Shown here: positions 46,913-56,001 of the stretch, one piece after another
How the letters are laid out: each line of letters starts with the position of its first letter
Numbering within the stretch: the stretch's first letter is position 1
Assembly: GCF_004114935.1 (NCBI RefSeq)
Contig: NZ_CP022221.1
Location: 2,687,001-2,751,000 of the forward strand
Origin: Bradyrhizobium zhanjiangense
Lineage (GTDB): Bacteria; Pseudomonadota; Alphaproteobacteria; Rhizobiales; Xanthobacteraceae
Reading direction: 5' to 3'
Length of the DNA stretch: 64,000 bases
The notes under the pieces: model-generated
Database searches by the model: none
What the model was told of the DNA's origin: nothing
What the model saw: the letters and a program-made list of their open reading frames with translations, nothing else
Translations under genes and position numbers: made by a program

Positions 46913-47708
46913 TCATGGAGCCCGACATCCCGCGCCTCATCCGTCTTCACCGGACCCGCCTCGGGCGTCACATGCAGCACCCAGAGCTTGCCTTCGCGTC
47001 TGAAGTCCTCTTTGCGAATCTGGATCATTTCGCCCACGCGAGCAAACTAGCTGGCTATTCACGATCCTCACCGGGTTGGAGGTAAGGCAAACGACTGCTC
47101 CACCCCCCGTCGGCTTGTACTCAGGCGTCGACCAAAGATGCTTCCAAACGCCTTAATCTCACGCTAGCCGGCCTCGACAACGTCGATTGGCATGAAGAGG
47201 AAAAGCCCGAATATTTCGATATCGGCAGAGCATTCGGGCGAGGATAGCGGCACTTGCCGCGTGCACTTGTAAACCCAAGCCGCGACGACGCCCACGACCG
47301 GCTTCGCTGGGTCGGGCTCCGCAACCTCAATTACAGGGGCGCCAAATTGAACAGCAGAAACGGCAGCGGCCGCCTTTGGATTTTGCCGCTTTGCTCTCAT
47401 TGGCAATCTCATCCTCGATGACGATAGTCCAGCTTTCCGCGCGTCGGACGGCGAACAAAGAACCAACCGCGCCCAGCGGAGCGCCAATAGCGCTGCGTCG
47501 ATACATTGTTCTTCTCCCATTACCCGCCATTGGCTGGCACTACCGCCAGCCAACCGTTACCATCACTGCGACTGATTTCCCGTGACTAGGATGGCTATCC
47601 GATTGTGGCCGTACGTAATTGCGGATGCCCTTGCACATCGCAAAGCAATCGCGCACTTTTCGCAGCGACAAGCCAATGGCAGCGTCGCCGCCTGCTTGAC
47701 GCAAGCAA
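46913..47708. other. gene-poor stretch
   Basis: A 129-residue minus frame (47164-47553) has no known motif. Nothing supported. Confidence 0.3.
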
Positions 47709-49055
47709 CTACTTCCCTTTGGTCACCGCATCCAGCGAATCCTTTAGCTTCTTCAGACTATCCTCGGAGGATGCAGTTTTGACTGCGCCAGCAAAGGTCA
47801 GCATTTTCGAGACGGTTCCCCAAAGATCGACCTGACCGCTATCATCGACGATCTTCGAAAAATCGCCAGTCATGGCCTTGTAGCCATTCAGTTGCGTTGA
47901 AGTGTCGCCAGCGTCAGCAAGCTGATCGTACATAGTCGCCGTCTTCAATGCGGCGAGAATGCCGCCTTCGAAATGGCCCCATACGGCACGGTAGCATCGC
48001 CTGAACTGGGCGCTTGGCAATCCATCGGCACCGCGAGCGTACATTGCCGAATAGGGTTGCGGGCAGGCTTCTTGTATCGGCTTCGACTTCAAATCGAGTG
48101 AGTCGCCTTTCACGGCGGCGATCTGTTCAGCGAAAGTCCCGGTCAACGAGAGCCGCTTGGCAAAGAGAAAATCCGAGCCTGTTCGTCCCAAACCAACTCC
48201 GGCTTCGCGGAGCTTGTCTTGGTTTGATGAATTCTTGAGGAAAGTCTGAATGGCTTGCTTCTTTTCAAACTCGTCAGCAAGATTCGCAAAGCTGACAAGA
48301 ATTGGCTCGACAAAGCCTACGATGGCTCCGGCAAACGAGCCAATCGGTCCGAAAAGGCTCAGTTGCTCCGGCCCTATCGCTACGGCGGCGGCTTGCGGGC
48401 CCGTTGGAGGCGGTTCAGGAATCTTCTCACCAAAGTAGGCAATATCGAACTCCCTGAAATCGGCTTCGCAGCTCTTCTTTATCTTCATCCGATCGGCATC
48501 CGTAATCTTCGGCTGGGCGGACACCGAAACCTGGTAGTTCGCGAATAGCATTTTGAACGCGGAAAAGATATCGTCCGCCTTGCTGGGCGCGGCGAGAGCC
48601 TGCAGCTGCCCGGCAACTGCAGTCAGATAATTCTGCTGCGCGACTGTGCTGAGGTGGTCGATCGTAACCGACGCGCCACTGTCACGACCGGACATGCCCT
48701 TTACCACCTCTATCTTTTCGGCGCGGAAGCTGCACAGAAGGGCAGCCTCATTCAATCCGTCAAGTGATAATGTTTCATTCGGATCTGTAGTTCGCGCCTT
48801 GCCGGGATCGGAAGGAAATGCCGCCAGCAGCTTTTTTGTCAGTTGCTGCCTGACAAATTCCAGACGCGCTGCGTTGCGTTCGTTCTGAATCGCCTCCTCG
48901 CTTGACACCGCGAGCGCGTTCAACGCCGTAACAAACGCCGCATAACTACTGGGTTTATCGGCGCCTTGCACCTCCAAAGGATAGCAAAGCAACAAAGCCG
49001 TGATTCCAAGTACACCAAATTTCGTTAGTACCGCTTGCATATTTACCCCCTTCAT
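47709..49055 (-). CDS. secreted protein of unknown function
   Basis: 448 residues. A clear signal peptide (FGVLGITALLLCYPLEVQGA) follows the start at 49055 or at the Met six codons in. The mature part is mostly helical with long stretches rich in Ala, Lys and Asp, and a hydrophobic glycine-rich patch (IGPEQLSLFGPIGSFAGAIVGFVEPI). Four scattered cysteines. No domain recognised. It is divergent from the secreted M23/GH25 operon and belongs to the same block of exported proteins. Confidence 0.7.
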   Translation of the reverse strand: MKGVNMQAVLTKFGVLGITALLLCYPLEVQGADKPSSYAAFVTALNALAVSSEEAIQNERNAARLEFVRQQLTKKLLAAFPSDPGKARTTDPNETLSLDGLNEAALLCSFRAEKIEVVKGMSGRDSGASVTIDHLSTVAQQNYLTAVAGQLQALAAPSKADDIFSAFKMLFANYQVSVSAQPKITDADRMKIKKSCEADFREFDIAYFGEKIPEPPPTGPQAAAVAIGPEQLSLFGPIGSFAGAIVGFVEPILVSFANLADEFEKKQAIQTFLKNSSNQDKLREAGVGLGRTGSDFLFAKRLSLTGTFAEQIAAVKGDSLDLKSKPIQEACPQPYSAMYARGADGLPSAQFRRCYRAVWGHFEGGILAALKTATMYDQLADAGDTSTQLNGYKAMTGDFSKIVDDSGQVDLWGTVSKMLTFAGAVKTASSEDSLKKLKDSLDAVTKGK

Positions 49056-49634
49056 TGCGAGTTGTTAAGCGACGTCGGCCCCTTTTAGGGGGGACGGTCG
49101 ATTGATTCTCTCTTCTGCGGCGCGCCAGACGCGCCGCCGGTTCGTCAATTACTATGTTGGTCCTTTGCAGCGGCCGGGACTGCCTTCTGCAGTAAGACCT
49201 CTCCAGTTTCGATCAGCGCATCGAGGAAGCTTCGCAAGCCGCGCAGCTGCAATCTTTGTAAATCAAGTAACACTGGCCCGAGGATCTGCTACGCTCGTTG
49301 CCGAAAACCGAGTTTTCCCGCTGTTCGCAGAAAATGGACTCTTAGCCAAGAAAGAAGGCGGACATCATCATATGTTCAGGCCGCCGCTTCAGTAAATCAA
49401 ATTGTTGCAGGCTCCGCGATCGAGTCGACTTGCTTCTTTGGTATACGGTGGTATCGTGGCATGCACACAACCATTGCCACCTTGAATTTGATAGACGTCC
49501 AAATCTCGGGACGTGGCCCTGACGCCCCAGTGCTACGTGGGTATTCCGTATTTAATAAAACCGAGGCCCAAAATCTGCAAAACGCGCAAACATCTGGTAG
49601 CACATAGGGCTTGCGTTGCTTGTGATGGAGCAAA
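49056..49634. other. divergent promoter region of the secreted-protein block
   Basis: 580 bp between two divergently transcribed secreted-protein genes. No coding frame or specific operator recognised. Confidence 0.3.
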
Positions 49635-50201
49635 ATGAAACCAACCTGCAAATTCGCTCTTGTTCTCTCTGTTGGTGCGCCGTTTCTGGTTGGAATCGAC
49701 GATTCTGCTTGGGCACAATCGCGCCTAACAGTAAATCGCGATGATCCCGCTTTGGTGCAATTCAGGCAGCAGCCTGCCGCCGCAGCACCTACGGGTGCGG
49801 CCACGCTGGAAATCCCCGTTCTTGGCCTGCTAGCTGCACCGGGCGCTCCCGCTCCGGCCGCGCCACCGCTACTCGTGACCGACCCTGCTCGGGACGCGGG
49901 CTGGTACAATCTGATTTACGAACGCGGCAACGTGAAGATCACCATCAATGGCGATCTGTCGTATCAAAATCTTCCCGCAGCGGCCCAATTACCGAGCGCA
50001 CCAGCCGAACAATATACGGTGGCGAGCGCGGACGATCTCTCCGAGCCGGTGTCGGCTCAAGTCGTACTGTATCGCTTTCCGAACATCCCTTACGTCATCG
50101 ATGTCTATTGCAAGACGGCTGCGGTATACGAGCAATGCCGCTCCGAGCAACAACTTCGAGCCTTGATTTCCAGTGTTGGTCTTTTGTCCGCGCCTCAATA
50201 G
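49635..50201 (+). CDS. small secreted protein, unknown function
   Basis: 188 residues with signal peptide KFALVLSVGAPFLVGIDDSAWAQ. A Pro/Ala-rich linker (about 70-85) precedes a compact C-terminal half with two cysteines (DVYCKTAAVYEQCRSEQQLRALI) that could form a disulfide. No known domain. It ends 9 nt before the M23 peptidase gene, so both are probably made together. Confidence 0.75.
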   Translation: MKPTCKFALVLSVGAPFLVGIDDSAWAQSRLTVNRDDPALVQFRQQPAAAAPTGAATLEIPVLGLLAAPGAPAPAAPPLLVTDPARDAGWYNLIYERGNVKITINGDLSYQNLPAAAQLPSAPAEQYTVASADDLSEPVSAQVVLYRFPNIPYVIDVYCKTAAVYEQCRSEQQLRALISSVGLLSAPQ

Positions 50202-50210
50202 GTTTCGCCC

Positions 50211-50963
50211 ATGAAGGCTAATCGATTCTTTATATTATTCCTGCTGCTCGCAACGCCCGCGCTCGGCGACGACTTCAAATATCATGCACCTGGTACACTC
50301 ACTACGCCTGCTGCGGGACAAGGACACACTGGTCGTTTGATTTACGCACCTGATATCCTGTTTCCGGTGAAGCTTGGCGATGGCGAAAAATCCGTCATCA
50401 ACTCACAGGTATACAGCCCGGGAGGGATGAACGGCGGTCCCGGCGGACAATGCGCTGCCGTCAACTACACTATGCCATGGTCGGATGTGTTCTGCGAAAA
50501 GCGTACATGGAACATGCCGCTTTGCCCGACCGGAAAGGGACATCAAGGCGTCGATATACGTCCGTCCACGTGCAAAAACGCCGAATCAACGGCTGTTGCC
50601 GTTGAAAACGGGACAATAATCGACACCGACGCTGATGTTTCGATGATCAAGCTTCGTGGCGACTCAGGCCGTGTGTACAGATATCTTCATCTCGATCCGC
50701 CATCATTCATGGTATCGACAAGGGATCGGGTCAACAAGGGAGATCCGCTGGGTAAAATATCGAATCTTATGAACGGCGCCCATCAGACGACATGGCATTT
50801 GCATTTCGATATCCAGGCACGCGTTACATCTGCCTCTGGCGCCGCGGTCGTTTTTGTCCCTCCCTATAGTTCACTGGTTGCCGCTTATCGCCGGCTCAAG
50901 GGCATTCCGCCAACGGATTCGAACGGTATGCTGAATAAGGACCCCGCCCGCGAACTCGATTGA
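50211..50963 (+). CDS. exported M23 (LytM-type) metallopeptidase
   Basis: 250 residues with signal peptide (FFILFLLLATPALG). Zinc site: HxxxD in KGHQGVDIR and HxH in WHLHFD; LRGDSGRVYRYLHLD and VNKGDPLGKISN are the usual M23 strands. Such enzymes cut peptidoglycan cross-bridges. Four extra cysteines between the signal and the catalytic part suggest disulfides. Together with the GH25 lysozyme downstream it forms a two-enzyme peptidoglycan-degrading set. Confidence 0.85.
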   Translation: MKANRFFILFLLLATPALGDDFKYHAPGTLTTPAAGQGHTGRLIYAPDILFPVKLGDGEKSVINSQVYSPGGMNGGPGGQCAAVNYTMPWSDVFCEKRTWNMPLCPTGKGHQGVDIRPSTCKNAESTAVAVENGTIIDTDADVSMIKLRGDSGRVYRYLHLDPPSFMVSTRDRVNKGDPLGKISNLMNGAHQTTWHLHFDIQARVTSASGAAVVFVPPYSSLVAAYRRLKGIPPTDSNGMLNKDPARELD

Positions 50964-51101
50964 GCGACTGCTGCCTAGCTAGCATGCGATCGTCCCAACG
51001 TTGAAAGATCCACCGGTTTTCTTTCATTGCCGCGCCCTTATTTGGACAGGCCATCGCATTTCTCCCGCGCCTGCTGCTATTAACAGATCCGGATAACGAC
51101 C

Positions 51102-52208
51102 ATGGCAAAGAGCATTATCGCGGCATCCGCCTTGCTGATGATCGCAGTTTTTAGCTCTACCGTAGCTCTCGGACAGGATGACAACTCGGACGAGGTCAAT
51201 CCTGCTTCGCTTCGCCGGTTCTGGCTGGGCGTACCGGCCGAACCTCAAGCTGCAGCGGCGCCTTATTTGCTCACCAGCCAAGAACAAGATAGGTTTGGCG
51301 GCACGTTCGGCATCGATCTGTCGCACTGGAGCTTCGACATCGACAACACTCCGGCGAATTGCAGGACGCAACAACGATATACCGATCCCGCATGCTCCTG
51401 CACAATCAATTGGCAGGAAATCTCAGACAATAAGCTGCTGCACGTCTACAGTAAGGCAACCGATGGCAGCAGCCTCGACCTTTCCTTCGCCCGCGTATGG
51501 TCTGATCTGGAGTCAAGGCATGCGTCCGGGAAGCTGTTCCGCGGCGCCTTTCACTTTCTCCGTCCCGGCGTTGATCCAAGACTGCAAGCCGACGTCTTCC
51601 TACGCGCTGTAGGCGCTGTCGACGGCAAAAAGCCGGATCAATTGCCTCCGGCACTGGATATCGAGTGGTCGAACAAACAGATATTGCCGGGCACCGAGGA
51701 CTTCAACAAATGCCCCGAGAACAGGCGTACGCAGAGCGACCAGGGAAGGCACTATTGCGATATGTGGTACACAATGCAGCCGCAGGACATTGCCGCGATG
51801 GCCAAGGAATGGATCGATCGGGTCGAGACCGCCACCGGACGGAAGGTCGTCATCTACACAAATCCCAAGGCATGGTGGAATCCCGTCATGGATCGGCATG
51901 GCGATGCCCTGCTCACGTCCAGGGCGGTTTGGACTTCGCGCTATACTTCGTCAGGACCTAAATACAACCCAAACTGGACCGCAGAAGGCGGCAGCCGGGA
52001 ATGGAAAATGGCGCCTTTGCCACGAGGTGCCTCGTATCCGCAGAACGACTACACCATGCCACACCTCTGGCAATTCACCGAAAGCGGCCGCCTGCTCTCG
52101 AATGTGTTCACCTGCGCCGGGCGGTCAGAACAAAGGGACCTCGACATGAGTTGGGTGCCGATTAGCGGCCCCAAGTTTCTCTCGGTTTTCGGAGTCGGCG
52201 CTAGATAG
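51102..52208 (+). CDS. exported GH25 lysozyme (muramidase)
   Basis: 368 residues with signal peptide (SALLMIAVFSSTVALGQ). GTFGIDLSHW is the GH25 opening, PPALDIEWS carries the catalytic Asp/Glu pair, FRGAFHFLRPG and VVIYTNPKAWW are standard strands. Muramidase that cuts the MurNAc-GlcNAc bond. The family is commonest in phages and Gram-positives; an exported form next to an M23 enzyme in an alphaproteobacterium is unusual. It follows the M23 gene by 139 nt on the same strand. Confidence 0.85.
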   Translation: MAKSIIAASALLMIAVFSSTVALGQDDNSDEVNPASLRRFWLGVPAEPQAAAAPYLLTSQEQDRFGGTFGIDLSHWSFDIDNTPANCRTQQRYTDPACSCTINWQEISDNKLLHVYSKATDGSSLDLSFARVWSDLESRHASGKLFRGAFHFLRPGVDPRLQADVFLRAVGAVDGKKPDQLPPALDIEWSNKQILPGTEDFNKCPENRRTQSDQGRHYCDMWYTMQPQDIAAMAKEWIDRVETATGRKVVIYTNPKAWWNPVMDRHGDALLTSRAVWTSRYTSSGPKYNPNWTAEGGSREWKMAPLPRGASYPQNDYTMPHLWQFTESGRLLSNVFTCAGRSEQRDLDMSWVPISGPKFLSVFGVGAR

Positions 52209-52252
52209 CAGTGGGCGCTTAGCCACCGTCCGCCCAACCCGCTCGATACGAT

Positions 52253-53080
52253 TCAGCGCGGCGCCGATTGGGCGCTTAAATTCAGCATCGCAAATTGGGG
52301 CGTCTGTGTCGTCTCTTCCTCCAGGCGGGGAATGAATATCTTCTTGCTGGCGTCCGTTGCGATATCTTCCCAGCGAACATCTGCGACTTGAATCACCATC
52401 TTGCTGTCGATCGCGCGCAGCAGCTGATTGGTGAAAAATCCGCCGATTTGCAGCCCCGAATTCATGTACCAGGAGAACTCGCCAGGCGTCGATCCCGACA
52501 TCATCAACGTGCCGCTGTATTGCAGGAAGAGGCGGCGAAACGCGGCCTTGCGGCTCGGTCTTACGCCGGCAGCTGCGGGCCCCACCGCCTGCTCAGGTAA
52601 CTCGATCTGCCGATTGCAAGTGTCGGCAATCGCGATAACGAGACGCGGTGGCGTCGTCGAACCGGCAGGCGGCTTCAACACGAGGTTGGCCACGCCCGCC
52701 AGTTCGGCACGATCCGGATCCTGGGTTCGCCGGCAATCAAACTCGGGAAACTGCGTCTGCGTGTTAACGCGACGAAATCCATGACCTGAGTAATAGAAGA
52801 CCACCGTGTCGTCGGCCTGCACCGGTAAGGCCTTCACGGCCTTCACGATCGACGGGCAGTTGAAGGCAGCATCCTTGACCTCCGTCACGACAATGTTCAG
52901 TTCTCCCTCGGTTTGCGCCTGTTGGAGAAAATTCCGCATCTTCCTAAGATTTTCGGTGATCCCGACCCCGATTGTGGGGTCGGTCGTGTCCCCAACGAGG
53001 ACGGCATGGATCGTCTGGGCTGAAGCGTTCGCCGCCAACAAGCACCAGCACACCGTAATCAAAACGACCATTCGCGTCAT
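52253..53080 (-). CDS. exported caspase-like protease (peptidase C14)
   Basis: 275 residues with signal peptide (LITVCWCLLAANASAQ). Caspase-fold landmarks: strand 1 IHAVLVGDT, catalytic His in VVFYYSGHGF and Cys in VIAIADTCN, both intact. It has no attached death, TPR or sensor domain, so it is a bare exported protease. Caspase-like enzymes cut after Arg/Lys or Asp; the specificity here is unknown. It follows the minus-strand 53090 gene by 9 nt. Confidence 0.8.
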   Translation of the reverse strand: MTRMVVLITVCWCLLAANASAQTIHAVLVGDTTDPTIGVGITENLRKMRNFLQQAQTEGELNIVVTEVKDAAFNCPSIVKAVKALPVQADDTVVFYYSGHGFRRVNTQTQFPEFDCRRTQDPDRAELAGVANLVLKPPAGSTTPPRLVIAIADTCNRQIELPEQAVGPAAAGVRPSRKAAFRRLFLQYSGTLMMSGSTPGEFSWYMNSGLQIGGFFTNQLLRAIDSKMVIQVADVRWEDIATDASKKIFIPRLEEETTQTPQFAMLNLSAQSAPR

Positions 53081-53089
53081 CGATTCCCC

Positions 53090-53872
53090 CTACTTTGCCA
53101 AGTTCTGAAATGCTGCAAGTACGTCTGCCTTGAGATTGAGTGGCTGAATTCCACGCCAGTTGTCGTTGCGGCGCGCTAAGATGGCGGTTTCACAGTTGTA
53201 CGAAACCAGCCACCAAGCTTCAGTGCCGAGGGCGGTAAACTTGAAAGCAATGCTCGGAGCGAAAGGGCATGATTTGACCGGGCCGGTTGTGGGATCCGCG
53301 GAAGCAATGAGGTTACGCAATTGTTCGGTCGCGGCGGCATCGAGCTCGCGGATCATAACCAATCTCGAATGATCGATCGAACGTTCCGGGCCAAGGTCGG
53401 CTGCATCTGGTAGCGCGTATACGACGGCCCCGGTTGCTGCCTTGACGACTACGGCAAGTTCTTTGTCTCGGGTGGGCAACGTGGTCGCTTGGGCTGAATC
53501 GGCATCTTCACACCGCACTGCTACGCCGGCGACATCGGCTCCCTGATAGGGTACTGCGGACAAGACACGGATAGAGTGCAGCATGTTCGCCCCTTGCGCC
53601 CGAGCTAGCAGCGCCAGCTCGCCTATGATTTCACCGAGCGAGGCACTCTGCTCAAAGGGCGCAACCCTGGTACGGATTTCACGATTGAAATTGCTGACCT
53701 CGCATTTAGGATCCGGGCCCAAATACACGTTTACGCCGTAGACCTTGATAGATTCGTTCGCGATCGACATCGTTGCGACAGGCGTAAAAAACTGACTGGT
53801 CGCAACGCTCGCTGCGACAAGCATCCACCGGCAGAAACTCGCGTAAACTAGCCCTCTACGTGAAACCTTCAT
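53090..53872 (-). CDS. secreted protein of unknown function, caspase operon
   Basis: 260 residues. The N-terminal region has a hydrophobic stretch (WMLVAASVATSQFFTPVATM) likely to be a signal peptide. The mature part has paired cysteines (CEVSNFN; VAVRCEDADSA; VKSCPFAPSIAFKFT..SYNCETAIL). FKFTALGTEAWWLVSYNCETAIL looks like a beta-sheet edge, but no domain can be named. First gene of the two-gene caspase operon, so it may be its inhibitor, chaperone or substrate (inference). Confidence 0.7.
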   Translation of the reverse strand: MKVSRRGLVYASFCRWMLVAASVATSQFFTPVATMSIANESIKVYGVNVYLGPDPKCEVSNFNREIRTRVAPFEQSASLGEIIGELALLARAQGANMLHSIRVLSAVPYQGADVAGVAVRCEDADSAQATTLPTRDKELAVVVKAATGAVVYALPDAADLGPERSIDHSRLVMIRELDAAATEQLRNLIASADPTTGPVKSCPFAPSIAFKFTALGTEAWWLVSYNCETAILARRNDNWRGIQPLNLKADVLAAFQNLAK

Positions 53873-54098
53873 TGCACTTTCGCCACGGAAGACGCCGCAC
53901 GAAGCTGACGATTAGGGCAAATCGGCCAGAGTATAGGGCGAACGTTTATGGTTGCACTATAGCCGGATACTCGCATTATATGAAGCATCAATTCAAGCGC
54001 GGCCATCGCTAACTGTCAGATTCTGGAAACAGCGGAGGAGTGATTGCGGCCGGGCGCTTCAGTTGAGAAACGCATTGCTATTTCAGGACCGGCAAGTG

Positions 54099-55985
54099 AT
54101 GAAAGCCCTCTTCATCTTCCTCCTTCTTTTGGGAGCCTTGACGACCGACTGTCGGGCAGAGGAGAGCGCCGACAAAAAGCTCTCTGCAGCGGTTCGAGCC
54201 GAACTCCGCCAGCTGACAAGTAGCACATCCTCGAAATCGCCGGAACCCGATCCAGCACCAGCTTCCGCCGCTTCTCGCGAACGCACCTATCTTGTCACCC
54301 TCCAGTCCTCATCCGACATCGAGGCCGTGACCCACGACTTGGCACCACTGGTTTCGAAGGTGACACGTCACGCCATCAGCGTCTTGTCGATCGAGACGAA
54401 GCAACAATTGCCGCTGCTCACAGCATTAATCGACCACCAGAAGGTCCGGTTTGTCGAGGAATCTACAGAGAGGATCAACGAGCCAATTGTCACGTCGTCT
54501 GTAGTTCCCTTCAACTACAATGCGAACCTTACCCACAATGTATTAGCGCTTCGCAAGCTCTACGACCTGTCTGGCGAGGGCGTGACGGTTGGACTCTGGG
54601 ACGAAGGTCCAGTGCTTTCATCGCATGCCGAATTCACTGGACGAGTGGAGGTGCGCGACGCAGGAGAACCGAATGCCCACGCGACCCACGTCGCCGGCAC
54701 GATCGCTGCCGCAGGCGTAGCAGAGGACCAGCAGGCCGGCGGCATGGCTCCCAAGGTCCACGTTCTATCTTACGATTACAACAATGACTTGAACGAGATT
54801 GAAAGCGTGCTCGGCGGAATAGCGCCACCTCAGATTACCAATCATTCCTATACGTCTCGCCGTGGCTGGTCTCCCGCCGGCAATTGGTTATGGTGTGGTG
54901 CCCCTGCCGTCAGCGAGACCGAAGATTATCTCTTCGGGAAATACTCGACCGACTCCGCTGCCATCGACGATATTGCACTTCGCCATCCCAATACGACCAT
55001 CTTTGTCGCGGCGGGAAATCAACGCAGCGAAACTCTCGACCCCCATGCATCTGCCGGATGGGATGGGCGACATTGGGTGCCGCAGCTGCACGACTATTCC
55101 AACGCAAAGCGGCCGTCCAACGCCCAGCATGACGGATACGACACGTTGGAAGGCTTCGGTCTGGCCAAGAACGTCATCACGGTGGGCGCCATGGAGGACG
55201 TGTTGCTCGGCGTCAATACGTTGACGGCAGAGAGCGTTCGCGTGACAAAGTTCAGCAGTTGGGGGCCTGCCGACGACGGCCGGATCAAGCCTGATCTGAT
55301 CGCGAACGGCGCCCAGCTTAACTCCCCTACAGTGCAATGGCTGGTCACAGGATTCGACAATCACGCCTACCAACAAATGAGCGGAACCTCTCAGGCCACG
55401 CCGGCGGCTTCAGGCATCGGTGCACTGCTCGTCGAGCTGAGCAAAAAGCGGCGTAACAAGCCGCTGCGATCAGACGAACTGAAGACCGCATTGATACATA
55501 CCGCCGTTTCGCCTTTTGAGGGACCGACCTACCAGATCGGCTGGGGAGCCATCGACGCCGAGGCAGCCGGCAAGCTCGTGGCAGGCGATTCGGGAAAATT
55601 GTTAACGGTCTCACTCGTCAACCAGCAACCCCTGCGGCTCAAGGGGAAGGCATCCGGTGAGAGGATCCGGGTGACAGTGGCCTGGATCGATCCGGCCGGC
55701 AAACCGAATGCAGCCGGCCTCAACGACCGCCAGCCCGCGCGAGTGATGGACATCAAACTATTTCTAGCTGATAATCGGGGCGCTCCACATTACCCTTGGT
55801 CGTTGGACCCGAACAATCCGACTGCCGGCGCGAAACGAACCGGATGGAACGAACGGGACAACGTGCAGCGCGTCGATGTGGAAGGCCCGGTTTCGGGCGA
55901 TTGGACAGTCGAGCTTGTCGGCTCCGGACTAGACGGCCAACCGACGATCGCATTGGCGATTTCTGGACTGATATTGGACGAGTAA
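54099..55985 (+). CDS. exported subtilisin-like serine protease (S8)
   Basis: 628 residues from ATG 54099, which gives the signal peptide KALFIFLLLLGALTTDCRA; the frame is open to 53952. A propeptide-like region (about 60-130) precedes the catalytic domain: Asp in GLWDEGPV, His in HATHVAGTIAAAG, oxyanion Asn in VAAGNQRSE, Ser in MSGTSQATPAASG. The C-terminal 150 residues form a beta-rich P-proprotein/CBM-like domain (VTVAWIDPAGKPN ... WTVELVGSGL). First gene of a three-gene operon with the S1C protease and the TPR protein. Confidence 0.85.
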   Translation: MKALFIFLLLLGALTTDCRAEESADKKLSAAVRAELRQLTSSTSSKSPEPDPAPASAASRERTYLVTLQSSSDIEAVTHDLAPLVSKVTRHAISVLSIETKQQLPLLTALIDHQKVRFVEESTERINEPIVTSSVVPFNYNANLTHNVLALRKLYDLSGEGVTVGLWDEGPVLSSHAEFTGRVEVRDAGEPNAHATHVAGTIAAAGVAEDQQAGGMAPKVHVLSYDYNNDLNEIESVLGGIAPPQITNHSYTSRRGWSPAGNWLWCGAPAVSETEDYLFGKYSTDSAAIDDIALRHPNTTIFVAAGNQRSETLDPHASAGWDGRHWVPQLHDYSNAKRPSNAQHDGYDTLEGFGLAKNVITVGAMEDVLLGVNTLTAESVRVTKFSSWGPADDGRIKPDLIANGAQLNSPTVQWLVTGFDNHAYQQMSGTSQATPAASGIGALLVELSKKRRNKPLRSDELKTALIHTAVSPFEGPTYQIGWGAIDAEAAGKLVAGDSGKLLTVSLVNQQPLRLKGKASGERIRVTVAWIDPAGKPNAAGLNDRQPARVMDIKLFLADNRGAPHYPWSLDPNNPTAGAKRTGWNERDNVQRVDVEGPVSGDWTVELVGSGLDGQPTIALAISGLILDE

Positions 55986-56001
55986 ATTAGGCTTAGGCGA
56001 A

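Noticed and set aside
47164..47553. 129-residue minus-strand frame
   Set aside because: No family motif and no neighbouring support.
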